Assembly (NCBI GenBank): GCA_037389465.1 | Contig: JAZARR010000221.1 | Location: 3,264,501-3,328,500 of the forward strand | Reading direction: 5' to 3' | DNA: 64,000 nucleotides | DNA from: Baylisascaris procyonis | Taxonomy: Eukaryota; Nematoda; Chromadorea; Rhabditida; Ascarididae | Part shown: in pieces, positions 1 through 11,745 of the stretch | How positions within the stretch are numbered: the stretch's first letter is position 1 | How the letters are laid out: every line of letters begins with the position of its first letter | Position numbers and translations under genes: made by a program | The notes under the pieces: generated by a model | What the model was told of the DNA's origin: nothing | What the model saw: only the letters and a program-made list of their open reading frames with translations | The model's database searches: none

Positions 1-259
1 AATTATTAGCGAAAATTCGACTTGTTTAAGTTTGTATAACTGCCTATAGTTTCCTTCGTAATCGATGGACCGACTCGTAAGTTGCTTCAGTGATCGCAAG
101 TCGAAACTGCTGAACATATAGACAAATGAACACACGCATAAGCACACAAATGATAGAATACAGTTTGCGAAGGCAAACATATGCAATAAAGTGATGTTAA
201 AGTACCGTTTGGCTGGGATGTATTTTTCTCGCTTATGAAAATATAACCGTACATTGCAG

Positions 260-535
260 CTACTCAGCAACAAACTCAGTGTGCTTGAACATAGTGCAGC
301 TCAAATTGCACCCGAAGTAGCCAGCTTCCAAGTGCAGCTACAATCACTATTGGAGGAACTCGACGAACGCAAGAAGGGTGGCCAAAGTCCATCAGCTCAA
401 CTCGATGATAAATTTCGCGAGAAGCTGCGAAAATTACGCGATTATGCTGTACGCACCTCTATCGTCACCCCAACGGCAGATGTTCGTTTCATTATCGTTA
501 CATTTCCTCTTTGTATCTATAGAGAATGCAGCTGA
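260..535 (+). CDS. Exon of a dynamitin (DCTN2)-like coiled-coil protein, partial
   Basis: An open frame starts in phase 0 after a TTGCAG acceptor and runs to a stop at 535. The first ~63 codons read as an amphipathic helix region: LLSNKLSVLEHSAAQ, then LQSLLEELDERKK and QLDDKFREKLRKL. The spacing of the leucine-rich helix, the basic ERKK patch and the following QL resembles the C-terminal coiled coil of dynamitin, the p50 subunit of dynactin that links cargo to dynein. This is similarity recalled from the family, not an alignment. A donor is possible near 449 (GCT|gtacgc); after it the frame looks non-coding. Earlier exons would lie left of the window. It could equally be another coiled-coil protein; confidence in coding is higher than in identity. 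Confidence 0.4.
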   Translation, partial: LLSNKLSVLEHSAAQIAPEVASFQVQLQSLLEELDERKKGGQSPSAQLDDKFREKLRKLRDYAVRTSIVTPTADVRFIIVTFPLCIYRECS

Positions 536-2997
536 TGCACAGATCCCGTATACTGATACCTTTCAGGTAACTATTACTGATGGGTACGAGGCGCACTATG
601 GCGATAGCGAAGATTGTTTGTTCAAGTTCCCGGTACCTAAGGCTGCCATTGAAATGTTCCTTTGCAACCTAATAAAACCATGAGACACTGAAACGTCAAG
701 TAAACTGCTGACGGACATCACACATTCAGTGTTCACCAGCATAGATATCCATTTACCACCAATTTGCTAGCGCGAATGGCTTGTTGAGGTCATATTGCGT
801 TCTGCAGTTTCCTGCAGACTTACCTCAATGTATGGCATTTGAGAGTGTCATTTTCACTTCATAAAAAGCTCAAAAGTGCTGTGAACTAATTAATTCAGCA
901 TCAAGTTAGCTATAAGGTCGTATCCGTCGCTCCAAAAAGCCTTTCGGATCCGTTCCAATGATCCATTAGAAACTATACAAGACGCTGCCATCTTCAAAGA
1001 AAGTAGCATTGCTGCGAATAATCCTCACACTTTTAGAGACTTGCAATCGGCCATAGTTTCAACCTACCCGATTTGAACTTTGCACCGTTTATTGCACCTT
1101 CTAGTCACTTTTATTCGGAATTTATTACTTCTCATGATCTCATCCAATCTTGGTTCATTGTGACGGTATCAGTTAGGTGCGCGCTTTGTTTTTGGAAAGG
1201 AGCTATTCAACTTATATGCGGGGTGGTCATCAATCCCTCTCTTATTTGATAATGCCCATTCAAAAATGATGCAATTTTCCTCTACTTCACTGTAATCCAC
1301 AATATCAATATTTTCCTAAATAGAAGTGAAAATTGTGAAATTTCAGTCGATCGATGATATTAACCACCTATCATGGAGTTCGAACGGAAATATACACTAG
1401 AAGGATATTATATAGCGCTCGACGATGTGCATTCGATAAGATGGAAATCATTTTTAATAATCTTCGCCTTCTTATTTATACGAACTAAGTTAAAGTGCTT
1501 ATAAATGTTCACGTTGTTTAGCGCTTGTGATATTTGGATGAAACCAGACATCAAGCACGGAATGCTAAAATTTTCCCTACAACTGCTTCAACTAAAAAAT
1601 TTGTCTGTGACACAAAATCGAGAATCAGAGGCAGTGGAACAGAAAATAAATCTTACCTGTTGGACAGCTTATTCTAAGCAGGAGGTATGCATAAAGAGAA
1701 ACGCACACTTCTTCCCCTTTTTCTCTTTTTGATCCATAACGAATCATGGAGACATGCGGAGGAACTTGTTTAGATTCATGGCATGATTCTTCCTTGCCCT
1801 AGGGAGCCTAACTATAGATCAACTATCCCGTAGCGCAGCCCTTCACACAAATTCCATTTCAATGTCAAAAGGAATCGCTGTTTTAAGGTTGTGAGTATAT
1901 TGCGGCAAGTGAAACGATATGACCATTAAGTGAATATTAAGCATGAAAAGAAAACGTCTTTGGGGGTATGGTGAGGGAAGGGAGATGGAAGGAGGGAATG
2001 AGAAATAAGGAGAGTGGAGATGCGTATGAAATCTCTTATTCGCTGTCACACCTAGTTGGGATGTAGAAATTTGGTTCTTAACATTACCATTAATATTTGA
2101 GGTCATTCAACTATTCTCTAATATGGTGTCTTACATTCAATTCATATTTGATGAAATAAACTTCTATTTCACTATCTACAAGTTTATTCCCTTGCTTCAC
2201 TAATATCGATGCCCGTGATGAGTAGATTCTATTAATATAAAGCGTGAGTATGTTACTAGTGTTAAGACTGACGAAGAAATGCATTACTGCAATATGTTTC
2301 TTCAACTCTTCCGTTTGGCGCATAATATATAAGAAAGGAAGGTGATTTCATGAGATCGGCCCATCTCATTTTTCATTTTTAACCTTCCTTTGAGTTCAGA
2401 TTTAGTTCCGCGTGCGATGTCAACCGATCGAAATTTCGTCCCGAAAACATCCTTCAAACATCACTCTGCTTTCCGCTTTTCACATTTCTACACAACTCCG
2501 CTTCGAATGAGGCTGTGCAGCAACAAACTATAAAATTCTGCTGAGCTTTTCCCTCGTAGAAAAGAATTAGATCAAAAATATCACATGTTTAGATCAAAAT
2601 ACGCCGCCTGATCAGACGTTATCCACTTATACAAGATGAAAAATAAACTTGCGGAAGTATATGCCCCTCTGAATCTGTAACAGTCTGCATAAAAAAGAAC
2701 GATATAAATTTTCATCCAATGTGGGCACAATGTGCGACACTGTTAGCCTTTTCTTTTTTGCTGCCTTTGTTGGAATTTGCATCTCCAACTTCATCTGTCC
2801 GCAGATGCTTTCAAGCCGACTGACGCTTTGTATGAGCTCGTGAACACCAGCTGCTTTCTATATGTACAAGCCGGTTTTCCACCCGCTTCGCGAAATTTGA
2901 AATAAATGCACATTTCGTCTTTATTTTCTACATCCATTTTAACTGGGCCAAGCCAATATGACCATTGAGTATTACCTCTATTCAATTTAGGCATGAA
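536..2997. other. No recognised gene (noncoding or intronic)
   Basis: AT-rich sequence without a recognisable domain. Several open frames of 60-90 codons occur (1505-1732 plus, 1843-2106 minus, 2791-2994 minus), but none shows a matching splice pattern or family motif. A purine-rich tract (GGGAAGGGAGATGGAAGG) lies near 1973-1995. Confidence 0.5.
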
Positions 2998-3003
2998 TTT
3001 ATT
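2998..3003 (-). terminator. Poly(A) signal AATAAA
   Basis: AATAAA on the minus strand, about 20 bases past the stop codon of the minus-strand model ending at 3024. It supports that exon as a true 3' end. Confidence 0.35.
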
Positions 3004-3023
3004 TTGCCAACCTGAAAGCCTTC

Positions 3024-3547
3024 TTATCCTTCCGCATTGCCATCATCGCCGTCAGTAACACTGAACCTAATACGTTCGTCAGGCACCACTGTGATCCTGG
3101 ATATCGTCGTCTTCTTCGAGAATGTCTTATCCAAAGAATTCATGGGAACAGTGGATAAATTTAGTGCAATACCTGCGCTGTCGATTGAGTAACAACATAA
3201 GCCAAATAAAAAAGGATGCAAACTGCCATGAAATGAAAATGTGGGAGAATAGAGGTAGAAGGAAACACTCAGAGAAAAATAAACCCATAAGGCCCAATCA
3301 AAACGGCCAAAAGGCCGCTAGGTACGCAATAGAAGAGGGAAAATAATTGTTCCAATATCAGAAAACGGGAGAAAATAAGCGGTTATTTAACAGAAACGTA
3401 ATCAATCTTACGTCATTTCAGCATGAAAACACCACCCGGTGCTACTTGGCATAGACGGTCGACTCCTCGAAGCACTGCCGTTTCGTATGCAGGACGAAGA
3501 GCATTCTTGAAAACAACTGAAATTGGGGCAAATGCTTTCAAGTCCAT
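3024..3547 (-). CDS. Hypothetical small protein, two-exon model
   Basis: Terminal exon 3172-3024 enters in phase 1 after a GCGCAG acceptor and ends with TAA, encoding a hydrophilic tail that includes LDKTFSKKTTISRITVVPDE. A candidate first exon, 3547-3436, starts at an ATG nine bases after a TTTTTAG acceptor (a possible trans-splice site) and leaves in phase 1 at CCGG|gtggtg, which fits. The model gives about 86 aa with no recognised domain. Caveat: a stronger donor, gtaaga, lies just downstream in another frame, and the same stretch (3431-3559) is also open on the plus strand as a 45-aa ORF beginning MKTPPGATWHRR directly after a TTTCAG. One of the two strands is a mirror artefact. The terminal exon is better supported than the first. 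Confidence 0.3.
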
Positions 3548-3887
3548 GCTCGCAGACTAAAAACCGCTCTTACTTTTGATCGAATTACTTCGCTTTGCAA
3601 TGGTATATGCATTTTCCATGTTCTTCTTCGGTCCCTAATCCTTCTGCGCACATTCCTCCGTCTGAACATTGATCACACTGTGTTCTTTCGCGTTCTTAAA
3701 TACCTTATTTATCGCCATTACAATATTTGTTTTTTAGATGATGCTTTTGGACTTTCATATTACTTACTTTATTCGAACGCCCCGAAGTGTTGAAATATAC
3801 AAAAAGAATGCGAAAAAGAGTAGTAAAAAAGATAAGCCATTCACAATTTCTTGATTTGCCGTGTTGTGCTTCTAACGCTGATCTTAG

Positions 3888-4340
3888 CGCTGCGAACAAG
3901 AAATTTGGAACCAGCGCAATTCGTCCGGCGCTTCAGTGAGAAGTCGTTCTCGAACATTTGGTCAGTAACCAAAGGTGTTCGCTCCCAGTCGACTTTATAT
4001 TGAAATCGAACGCATTTAATGACATTTAACGACATTTGTCGACGGTTGAAAACATTCGAGAACATTCAGTTGAGGACATTCGAGAGAAAACCATTTCTGT
4101 TGCTACCAAGGAAAAATAGAAAAAAAAAATCAAGCTAGGTTTTCTACCGGTAAAAGGTGCCGAAATTTCGGCTTTCAGTTGAAATTTAGTCGGTCGCTTA
4201 ACATCACTACCTCCATTTTAGCCTATTCGAGATCTTCGTTTATTCGTCGGGCATTGGCTGAGTCAAGCGACGGAGTGGAAAATGAGGTGGTCGTACCCGC
4301 AGAATTTTGCAGGATTTCGCAGAGAAACTTGCTTCAGTGA
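3888..4340 (+). CDS. Two candidate 3' exons of an unrecognised Ser/Arg-rich protein
   Basis: Exon 3888-3960 follows a GATCTTAG acceptor, reads RCEQEIWNQRNSSGASVRSR and continues to a phase-1 donor (TTTG|gtcagt). Exon 4222-4340 follows a CCATTTTAG acceptor in the matching phase, reads YSRSSFIRRALAESSDG and onward, and ends with TGA. The agreement of both splice sites and phase is the main evidence. No domain is recognised, and the antisense strand is also partly open here. Upstream exons were not identified. If real, this is the 3' end of a plus-strand gene lying between two minus-strand candidates. Confidence 0.33.
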
Positions 4341-4401
4341 AATATGTCAGTTCGCTTGATAATATTGTAATGAGTGCTACTTTCTAGAGAACAATGCTGA
4401 G

Positions 4402-4640
4402 GATGGAATTTCACTGTGATCATTGCAGTGAGCGGTACTTGGTTATTTGCGAATGAACTTCATTTGCGATGGGATTTCCTCGTGTTCATTACAGCAAGTT
4501 TTGCTTGATACAGAAGGTTGTTTGCAGCGGATTCCTTTGTAGTCGTTATGATGAACGTTACTTGATGCGGAATTCTGTTATTTCGCTTGTGCGGTATGAT
4601 TCTTGCTTGTGAATGACTCGATTTATCTTGTATGAAACAC
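4402..4640. other. Degenerate internal repeats, decayed zinc-finger-like coding remnant
   Basis: On the plus strand three to four imperfect units share patterns such as gatggaatttc / gatgggatttc / gcggattcctttg / gcggaattctg, followed by a CGxTACTTG-like stretch. The first unit reads MEFHCDHCSERYLVICE before a stop, with a C-x2-C spacing that recalls zinc knuckles or C2H2 fingers. Later units contain stops and have lost cysteines. The minus strand over about 4546-4690 is also open in one frame between an AAG acceptor and a gtaacg donor (starting IDENTDDRSDVVYMG). A decayed duplicated coding segment is likely; its identity is unknown. Confidence 0.2.
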
Positions 4641-7452
4641 ACAGATCGCCCATGTAAACTACGTCCGATCTATCATCGGTGTTTTCGTCGATCCTTAAAG
4701 TAGCGCGCAAACCGGAGTGAAATCTCCTTTTTCCATAATTTCTTCATTAATTCATTCTGGTTTATTGGGTGCTAATGGTTTATCTATTGAAACACTCAAA
4801 CTCATATGCAGAATTCACAGAAAGCATATGGTTATTCGAGCGAATCGTGAAAATCGACGAGAAAATGTTCGATAAATTTCTATGATATATAAAAAACGGT
4901 AAGTCTGCCCTAGATTTTTTTATTGCAGTTGAAATATGCAACACTGTACAGCGTTAAACCGATGCAGAAATAAACTTTTTTGGAATCTTTTTCTTCCGTT
5001 TCAGTATATACAATGTGAAGTTCTCTTAAAGTTTTGCCATGGATTTCATCAGTCACTGATCATTCTCATCATCACTGAATCAGAATATTACCACAAGAAA
5101 AATTTTTTATTTCCCTCATATAATGTTTATCAGGTGAGCTCTATGAGCAAATATGTTGCTAACTATTGAGCAGGTAACAGGTATTTTGCATGGGGCTAGA
5201 AATTAGGAAATGTCTTAGATTGTTTGAAGATTGTTTCTTTCTAAGGAGTGAGGAGGTTGGAAAGGCATGATTGCAGGCTTTTTCACTCCTCTGGGATCTT
5301 CTCTAAGGGGAAGAGAGGGCGGGGAAGGGGGAGAAGAGGGAAGTTTGAGTTCACATGGGTCGCTGCTGCATATCGATGCCCTCCTTCACGCTCTTCAATC
5401 GCTTTTGTCCTTCAACATGTTGTCAGAGTCGTATAAAGGGCAATATTTCGTGGTATTTGTCGGTTACCGCTCGCTACCTACTAATTCCAGTGCAATTATC
5501 CTATTTAATTCCATGGACCGAAGGAAAGACACCCACTACTCGCATATGAACGGAAGTTTCAAGAGGACTCCGGAACTGTAAAATTGAATAGAATTGCAAC
5601 GGAAGTCGTAAAAATTTTCCATCAAAAATATATCTCTGCATTATAAATGCTGTAATGACTACATTCATTGGTTGTGCTGCTGGAAAATATCCCAGTGTGG
5701 CTGTTCATGTTATCTAATTCATACTACATTCGCTAGCGTCCTATTCGTTCTTAATATATGAATGTTTATAAGAAAATTCTTTCAAATTACGCATAAAATT
5801 CATTTATGATATTGAACCTTTATTTATAATACGATATTCAAGATATTCACATGTTTACACTACATATGCATTGGCATTTTTTTAGTTCCATCTGATATAT
5901 GCCAATAATTTAATGAATGGTTTTTAAGTTACCCTTTTTTAAACGTTGATATAGACTGAATCGAATATATGACACTGAGCTGCGAATAGTTTGCAGTAAA
6001 GTTTTTACTTATATGAGTTGGTTGTCATCAAAGCAAACAATTATGCAACCTATACGAGAACTAAAATTCACTGGCTAAAATTTGTAGAGAGTGCCACTTA
6101 TTGATTCACAAGGACAATAACAACTAGATGCGATAATTTTGAAGTTTCAACCTTTAGGCATTGACGTAGCAAGTTTGTTGAAAACAATTTAATGGAAAGA
6201 AAAAAGATTCCTTAGGAAATGAGTTTTTCGCCTTGCTATAGTATACGGACAAAAGACTAAGTCAGATGTCAATTCGTGATACTTGATTCGCTCGCCAACT
6301 AGCTCAGGACATTTTGGAAGCTTTCTTAAAGCTTCTATTAAAAACCACATTTGACAGAGTGCCTAATTATTTCCATCCTTCCATATGGAGAGAGCCAGTC
6401 ATAAGTTGAATTTCTTCATGATCAAATTTTTGAGCTTTTTCGCAGCAAAATGGAATGTTAATTTGCACGACTCATTTCGTTTTGCACTTTATTCGAAGAT
6501 GAAGAGGAGCAGCGAAATAAGATTCTTTTCGTTAATGATGCCATTATTAGCGCTTCATTTGATTCGTTTCGCTTTACAATTGCATTTCACTATTCAATCT
6601 TTGCTGCTTTGTTGCAATTTGTGCACTTTATTCAATGTTCGCTGCCATATTTGCAAGAATTGATAGCATACATTGCAACGAAGAAATGCATTGCGATATT
6701 TCTTTGTTAGCTATTTTGCCTCATATACACAACGTGACCCAAAAAAAAATGTTAAGAAATTCGCTCTAAAAATACATTTCAACATTTGATCTAGCTCTTA
6801 GTGGTGTTGATAGATGAACGGGATATATGGATATTTCATTCCTGTTTCTTTCTTATCCTATTTTCCTTTTTTTATCGGTGATATTCAACAAAAATTACCC
6901 CAAAAAGATCATATTTCTGATTCCGTGATATTATAAATGGACTGTTTAAGATGTTCCCATTTTTGTATTTCAAATGTATTTTTTAGCTGATTGCTGAAAC
7001 GTCCAATTGAATGTTACACGTTTATTTCTTCTGTCGAGCAAAGAAATTCGTTAAAACTATTCATTTCCAATCATCTCTATATACAAAAGTCAGTTATATT
7101 AATTTCTTTGCCTCTATCATCTGCATGCCGGGGTGAAGTGCAGATATGAACAAGAGTCAACGGAATACGGAAATTATAGCGTTAAACTTCAACGATTTCC
7201 ATCATAATAGATGCAAAGCTTGATTGGTGTTAATATAGCTTACTGAAATAGTACGCCAGCCCATGCTAGGAAGTAAGTGGTGCAATTTAAATGGAGTTAC
7301 TTCTTGCTAAAGATAAGATTCAATAGTGTGGACATACTTTAAATCGAAAGATCACCTTCATTTGCATATTGTAATGATCGGCAAAAGTTATTGGCGATGT
7401 TGATGAAGCTTATATTTAGCGAAATGCAATTTTCTGCACAAGCTTTCGAGCA
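4641..7452. other. No recognised gene
   Basis: Mostly AT-rich. A purine-rich island (about 5290-5345, AGAGGGCGGGGAAGGGGGAG) sits inside a 104-codon plus-strand open frame (5270-5581) that follows TTGCAG but has no recognisable domain. The remainder shows only short open frames. Confidence 0.45.
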
Positions 7453-7458
7453 TTTATT
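7453..7458 (-). terminator. Poly(A) signal overlapping a stop codon
   Basis: On the minus strand the stop TAA (7459-7457) runs straight into AATAAA, so the 3' UTR of this gene would be very short. Confidence 0.45.
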
Positions 7459-7973
7459 AGTTGAAAGATAGCGGTGCAGATCCGATCTGAAACATAAAAA
7501 TCAATCCTGTCGTTGGCTTCTCTGGAATGATGAGCACCCTCTCAAACGAATCGTACGACAACTCGTAATTGTCACATAAGTGCCCAGTCAACAAACTCTG
7601 CAATGAGCAGAAACATTGCACGTATGTGTGCCGAAACAGTGAAAGAAACAAAAAAAGAGAAAGCTTTAAATTGCTGCCGGACACATATATGCGGGAGAAA
7701 TGAGATAGCCATAGTAGTGCGACTTAGTGAGATGGCCGAAGAAGAAGCAAATATGTAGGTAAAGGAAAACGATGCATTCAGGTAGACGGAACGAGTGAAG
7801 CTCGTAAAAAGAATGGCTCTGCGGTACACGTTTACAATGGTAGAATAAAGCTTGCAACGGTTCACGCTAGTTATGTTTGCGCGTGTAGCGCCGATCGGCA
7901 GTGGCGCGCAACGACCTTTATTGACAAACTCGAGCAGGTCTGGCACCCACTTTAGCACATTGACAAGCTCAAC
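7457..7973 (-). CDS. 3' end (two exons) of an unrecognised protein
   Basis: Exon 7973-7836 follows a GAAGCCAG acceptor in phase 0, reads VELVNVLKWVPDLLEFVNKG, then a stretch with GRCAPLPIGATRANITSVN, and leaves in phase 0 at ACCATT|gtaaac. Exon 7597-7457 follows CATTGCAG, also phase 0, reads through LCDNYELSYDSFERVLIIPE and ends in TAA overlapping AATAAA. Matching phases, good acceptors and a terminal poly(A) signal make this a real gene end. No family is recognised; the sequence looks globular, not repeat-like. Upstream exons should lie to the right on the minus strand; the exon at 11,745 is a candidate first exon, but a fully phase-consistent chain between them was not found. Confidence 0.5.
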
Positions 7974-8040
7974 CTGGCTTCACCATAAGCATCTCACTAA
8001 TCCATCGTAATGAAGTTTGCAGTCTTTCTCTAGTTTCCAG

Positions 8041-8229
8041 TACACGCACTCGTATATTCGGCGATGTTTAGCTGCATCCAACAACGTAATGAGCAATTAT
8101 CATTTGCTGAATCCTTGTCGTCGTCGGATTCTAGAGAATCTAGTCCTTCGCCGCCTCTTTCACCACGCCAGAAGCAGCCACCCTCACTGAAACGTCTCGA
8201 CGCATGGATTGGATATTTGCTCAAAGAAG
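8041..8229 (+). CDS. Candidate first coding exon, Ser-rich (possible distal exon of the Sickle-tail-like gene)
   Basis: A TTTCCAG acceptor at 8040 is followed by 23 bases and an ATG at 8064. The open frame reads a serine/proline-rich stretch (SLSSSDSRESSPSPPLSPRQ) and then LKRLDAWIGYLLKE, leaving in phase 1 at GAAG|gttgtt. Low-complexity Ser/Pro followed by an ordered segment is typical of real coding sequence. The phase is the same as that of the exon at 13,994, so both could be alternative first exons of one downstream plus-strand gene. The antisense strand is also open after a good TTTCAG (8197 leftward, GEGLDSLESDDDKDS) and would accept phase 2, as the exon at 11,745 offers. Which strand is real is unresolved. 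Confidence 0.35.
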
Positions 8230-8580
8230 GTTGTTTGAATTGTTTCTCAAGTACTAAGTTTGAAAAAAAATGACACACGGATGGAACAGAAACTTCCGCA
8301 GCTAAGGTTTTGTCTAGATACTTGGGATCCTCATATTGTAGAATCTCGCTTAGAAAAGAATTTACGCTTAATTATCCGGCAGCCATGAAAATACTCTTTG
8401 CAGCAGCATCAATCCGCTTTGCGATGCCGTTTAGATTAAAAAGAAACTTAAGATCACTGCCGAAATGGAAAGAAAGGACATAAAAGTTCGTTGAGAAATT
8501 GAATGCTCCGTAATAAACAAATCTTGACAATGCAAGAATTCAATTGAAACGATGAGCAGCCATGTACTCTGTAGAAGTGA

Positions 8581-8602
8581 TTGAATTGAATTGAATTGAA
8601 TT
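8581..8602. repeat. Short tandem repeat (TTGAA)n
   Basis: About four and a half copies of TTGAA. Short 3'-terminal repeats of this type are common at ends of non-LTR retroelements, but no element body was seen next to it. Confidence 0.6.
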
Positions 8603-9762
8603 GGAGTGAAATGAAATGTTTATTTTATCACTAAGTCTCTAACCTTAAGAATTTTCAAAAACATGTCTCCAATTGCAGTATAGAGCAAAATTGCATTTGC
8701 TAGAGTCTACACCATCATTCGTCCACCTATCTGCTCAAGAGAAACGAAAGGTGGCTGTTGACATCTCAAAATGCTGTGCCATTTCAAGGAGATGTCTATT
8801 TTAAATCTGTTTCACTGATATGCAGCAACGTTCTATGATGCGTTTTTTTATGCGAACCTTTTTTTAATATTTTGTGATAATATTTCTTCAATATTTAAAT
8901 CTTTAACATTAATTTATTATGATAACAGTGATAGCTTTGCGACGAAGCTTTTGATAAGAAATATCAGTTTTATGGGATTCTCCTCGGCTTGAATTAATTC
9001 TATTCAGATGTGTAAGAAATGTTTTTAAATTTTATTGTCATTCTCTCACTGAAGGCGACGGTGAGCGCATTTGTCAATCACTAAAACAAAACCAGCAGTT
9101 AATGCTAATATTTCTCTCTCAACACATCGAATCGCTTTTTATTCGAAGTGCACTATTCAACTCTATGGTAATTTCTACTGAGTTCCAATAATCGAATTCC
9201 AGCTAGTAGCTGATTACAGATTCTGGCCATTAGAGTTTGAAATATTGTTACAGATATTTTTTCGAAACAAATTCTATATCTCCAGTTACACATTTCTTTT
9301 ATAAATGCAAAATTCGCTCTTTCTCTTACGCTCTTCAACATTGACCTCAGAACACATGCCTTTTGATGTTTCGGATCGAAAGTGGTATTGTTTGCTGCTA
9401 GGAAGCGTTCTGTGCCGTGACTGGACCTGCTTCTATGTGATGAATTTTTTTGGCATTAAAAGACTCGGTATATATGGACCGAAGAAAGTTCAGTACCAGA
9501 GGTGGCTATTGTCTGCGACTGCTGTCTAAAAATTAAAAACGAAAGTATATTATTTAGCCGATCCTTATTGAAACAACCCAGCATTAACGATAAATCCCAC
9601 TCTTCTGTGACCTAACGATCCTTTTTTTTTCACACGATGAGTTCCTTCTTCTTCCGTTTTTATTTCATCATTCAAGTGCTCGACATGTTAACGGCGCTTG
9701 AATTAGATGTCGCCTGGATGTGCACATAGCAACGCAAAATACATCTGACTGCGTAGTGAATG

Positions 9763-9875
9763 CGTATGTGTGTCTGTATGTGTGGATGCGCACATATGTG
9801 TATACGTATTGTGTATGCGTATGTGTATGTGTGTATGTGTAGGTTAATATGTTTGTGTATGTGTCTGTGTGTGCT
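9763..9875. repeat. Imperfect TG-rich repeat
   Basis: Irregular runs of TGTATGTGTG with interspersed TGCGCACA and TATACG, about 110 bases. Simple-sequence DNA capable of Z-form or slippage; no coding role is visible. Confidence 0.6.
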
Positions 9876-11112
9876 TAAGGACTTTTTATTAGGCTATAAT
9901 AGTTGCAAATAGCCATTTTGCACCATGCACTAGATTGCAGTGTGCAGTTACAACACTCGTCGGGCCATCCTATGTGTATGTGTGCCTATGTTGTTTAATC
10001 ACTTTATTTGTGTATGTGTGCTGCGTCATCAAACTTTGCTTCACCGATTCATCGAACTTCTATCAAATTGGCTTCTCACGTATCCTCGTTTCCAAAGGAA
10101 ATCCCTCTCTTCCATCTCTTTTCTTTGGTGACTTTCACATTCACCAATGAGAATCGTTTTGGTCACTATATTTCAATTATCCTATTATCGAATTATTGTA
10201 ATGTCACTTGAATTTTATTTAACTTATATTTACATATCGGTCAGATTTTTATTTCATATTGATCGGCTTGAAAACAAATGGAGAAGTGAACCAAAGAAAC
10301 TAACGTGATATGTGCTTTTGTTTTGTGCCCAATTGACCAACCAACTTCACTAATTATCGTCACAAAGTGCTCAATTTTAAATGGTTCGACCTGTCCTACA
10401 AATCGTTTACTGTAAGAAAATTATCATTTTTCTTTGACCTGAGTGCTCTCAAATGAATATCCGTCTAATATCCATCTAATATATTCATCTAGTGTATCTC
10501 TTTTTGAAGTCGGGCACCAACCTGGCCTTTAGAGCATAAAAGGTCACTCTTGCGCCGAAGAAATTTCAAAACTCCAGCTTCAGTGGCTATCGGGTTGAGA
10601 TTATCGGCAAGACAGACAGAAAGACAGGCAGAAATCCTCACGCGCGCAGATACTGTAAGGCTGTGACGTTTTTTTTTTTAAAGAAAAATGTTGCAAGCAC
10701 ATAAAAGAGAGGCTTAATTGAAATATGAAGTCATTATTTTGCACATCTATTAAATGTTCGCAGTATAATGGCAAAGAGTCTGCCATGCCACCCACTTTGG
10801 CGTGCTCCTTCTCGTGTTTACCGAATAAACTTTATATTGTTCATTGCAAAGAAGGTTTTATTATGTAACAATAAGCTGTTCATCCCTCATTTTCCCTACT
10901 GGAACTGGTGACCAAATTAGTTCCAGCAGCTTGCCCTATTTGTGACAGCTGTCTAGCAATAGCATGGAGGATGTTGTATGAATACCAGGACTTTTAAAAG
11001 TTCATTGATTATCTCTGAAAATCTCGCTGAAAATTTAGAGCTTAATTCGCTTCGGCTTATGCGCCTTCAAGGGCAAATGAAAACGTCCGGCAAATCCGTA
11101 CTTGACGGCGAC

Positions 11113-11115
<3 letters not shown>

Positions 11116-11179
<64 letters not shown>
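11116..11179. repeat. (TA)n microsatellite
   Basis: About 64 bases of uninterrupted TA dinucleotides. The Tyr-Ile open frames crossing it are artefacts. Confidence 0.95.
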
Positions 11180-11180
<1 letters not shown>

Positions 11181-11596
11181 TGCTCCCAACTCAGCGTTTT
11201 GATAAGCTAATCTCAACTTGGACTGTTCTCAGAGTTCTTTGCAGATTTTGTTGGAAACATAACGTAAGCGTGCAAATAGAGAAGATAAAAAGTTGAGTAC
11301 GTTGAATGTCCGTCGGCGATCAACAAAAATATCTCGATTCTTTGACAGAGATAAATTATCGTTGCAAAACGATGACAAAAATAATCGCATTCCTAAAACG
11401 TTTCCTGTTAACTTCCTATGATAACGTTGGCAGCAAGGTTTTTGTTTTGTTCATTAACAATGATGTTTGGAAAGGTGTTAAATTTGGATATATCCGTCGA
11501 GTATTTAATATTTGAGTGAAGAAATCCCTCTACAATAATGCTATTGTTTACTTGAAAGAGGTCGTTTTAATATATAGCGAAAAAGAATCAGTTCAC

Positions 11597-11745
11597 CTAT
11601 AAGCCTTATTGTTCTCAATCAGTGGCCAATGTTCACGCCTCTTTTCCGATTCGAAAGCATTATGCGGTCCAACTTCCTTTCCACATCGGCTGCTTCCCTC
11701 CCCTTCCACTTCCTTGTTCTCGTTCGCGGTAGGAGTGACGGACAT
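11597..11745 (-). CDS. Candidate 5' coding exon, hydrophilic N-terminus
   Basis: On the minus strand an ATG lies directly after CTCTTCAG, which could be a trans-splice or ordinary acceptor. The frame encodes 49 residues beginning MSVTPTANENKEVEGEGSS, with a later segment FESEKRREHWPLIENNKAY, and leaves in phase 2 at TATAG|gtgaac. Composition is charged and clearly unlike the surrounding AT-rich sequence. No family is recognised. It is the best candidate for the start of the gene whose 3' end lies at 7457-7973 on the same strand; the connecting exon or exons are not resolved. Confidence 0.45.

Larger units (their letters stand above)
8603..11596. other. No recognised gene; intron or intergenic
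   Basis: AT-rich. Open frames at 9305-9529 (plus), 9153-9341 (minus), 9935-10211 (plus, all frames) and 10601-10795 (minus) lack convincing splice sites or motifs. If the minus-strand pieces at 7.5-8.0 and 11.7 kb belong to one gene, this is its large intron. Confidence 0.4.

Noticed and set aside
378..567. A second frame reading AKVHQL, matching a dynamitin KVHQL motif
   Set aside because: Similarity stops after five residues; the other frame gives a continuous amphipathic helix, so no frameshift was invoked.
11102..11296. Tyr-Ile repeat ORFs over (TA)n tracts, also at 45350-45598
   Set aside because: Artefacts of TA microsatellites.
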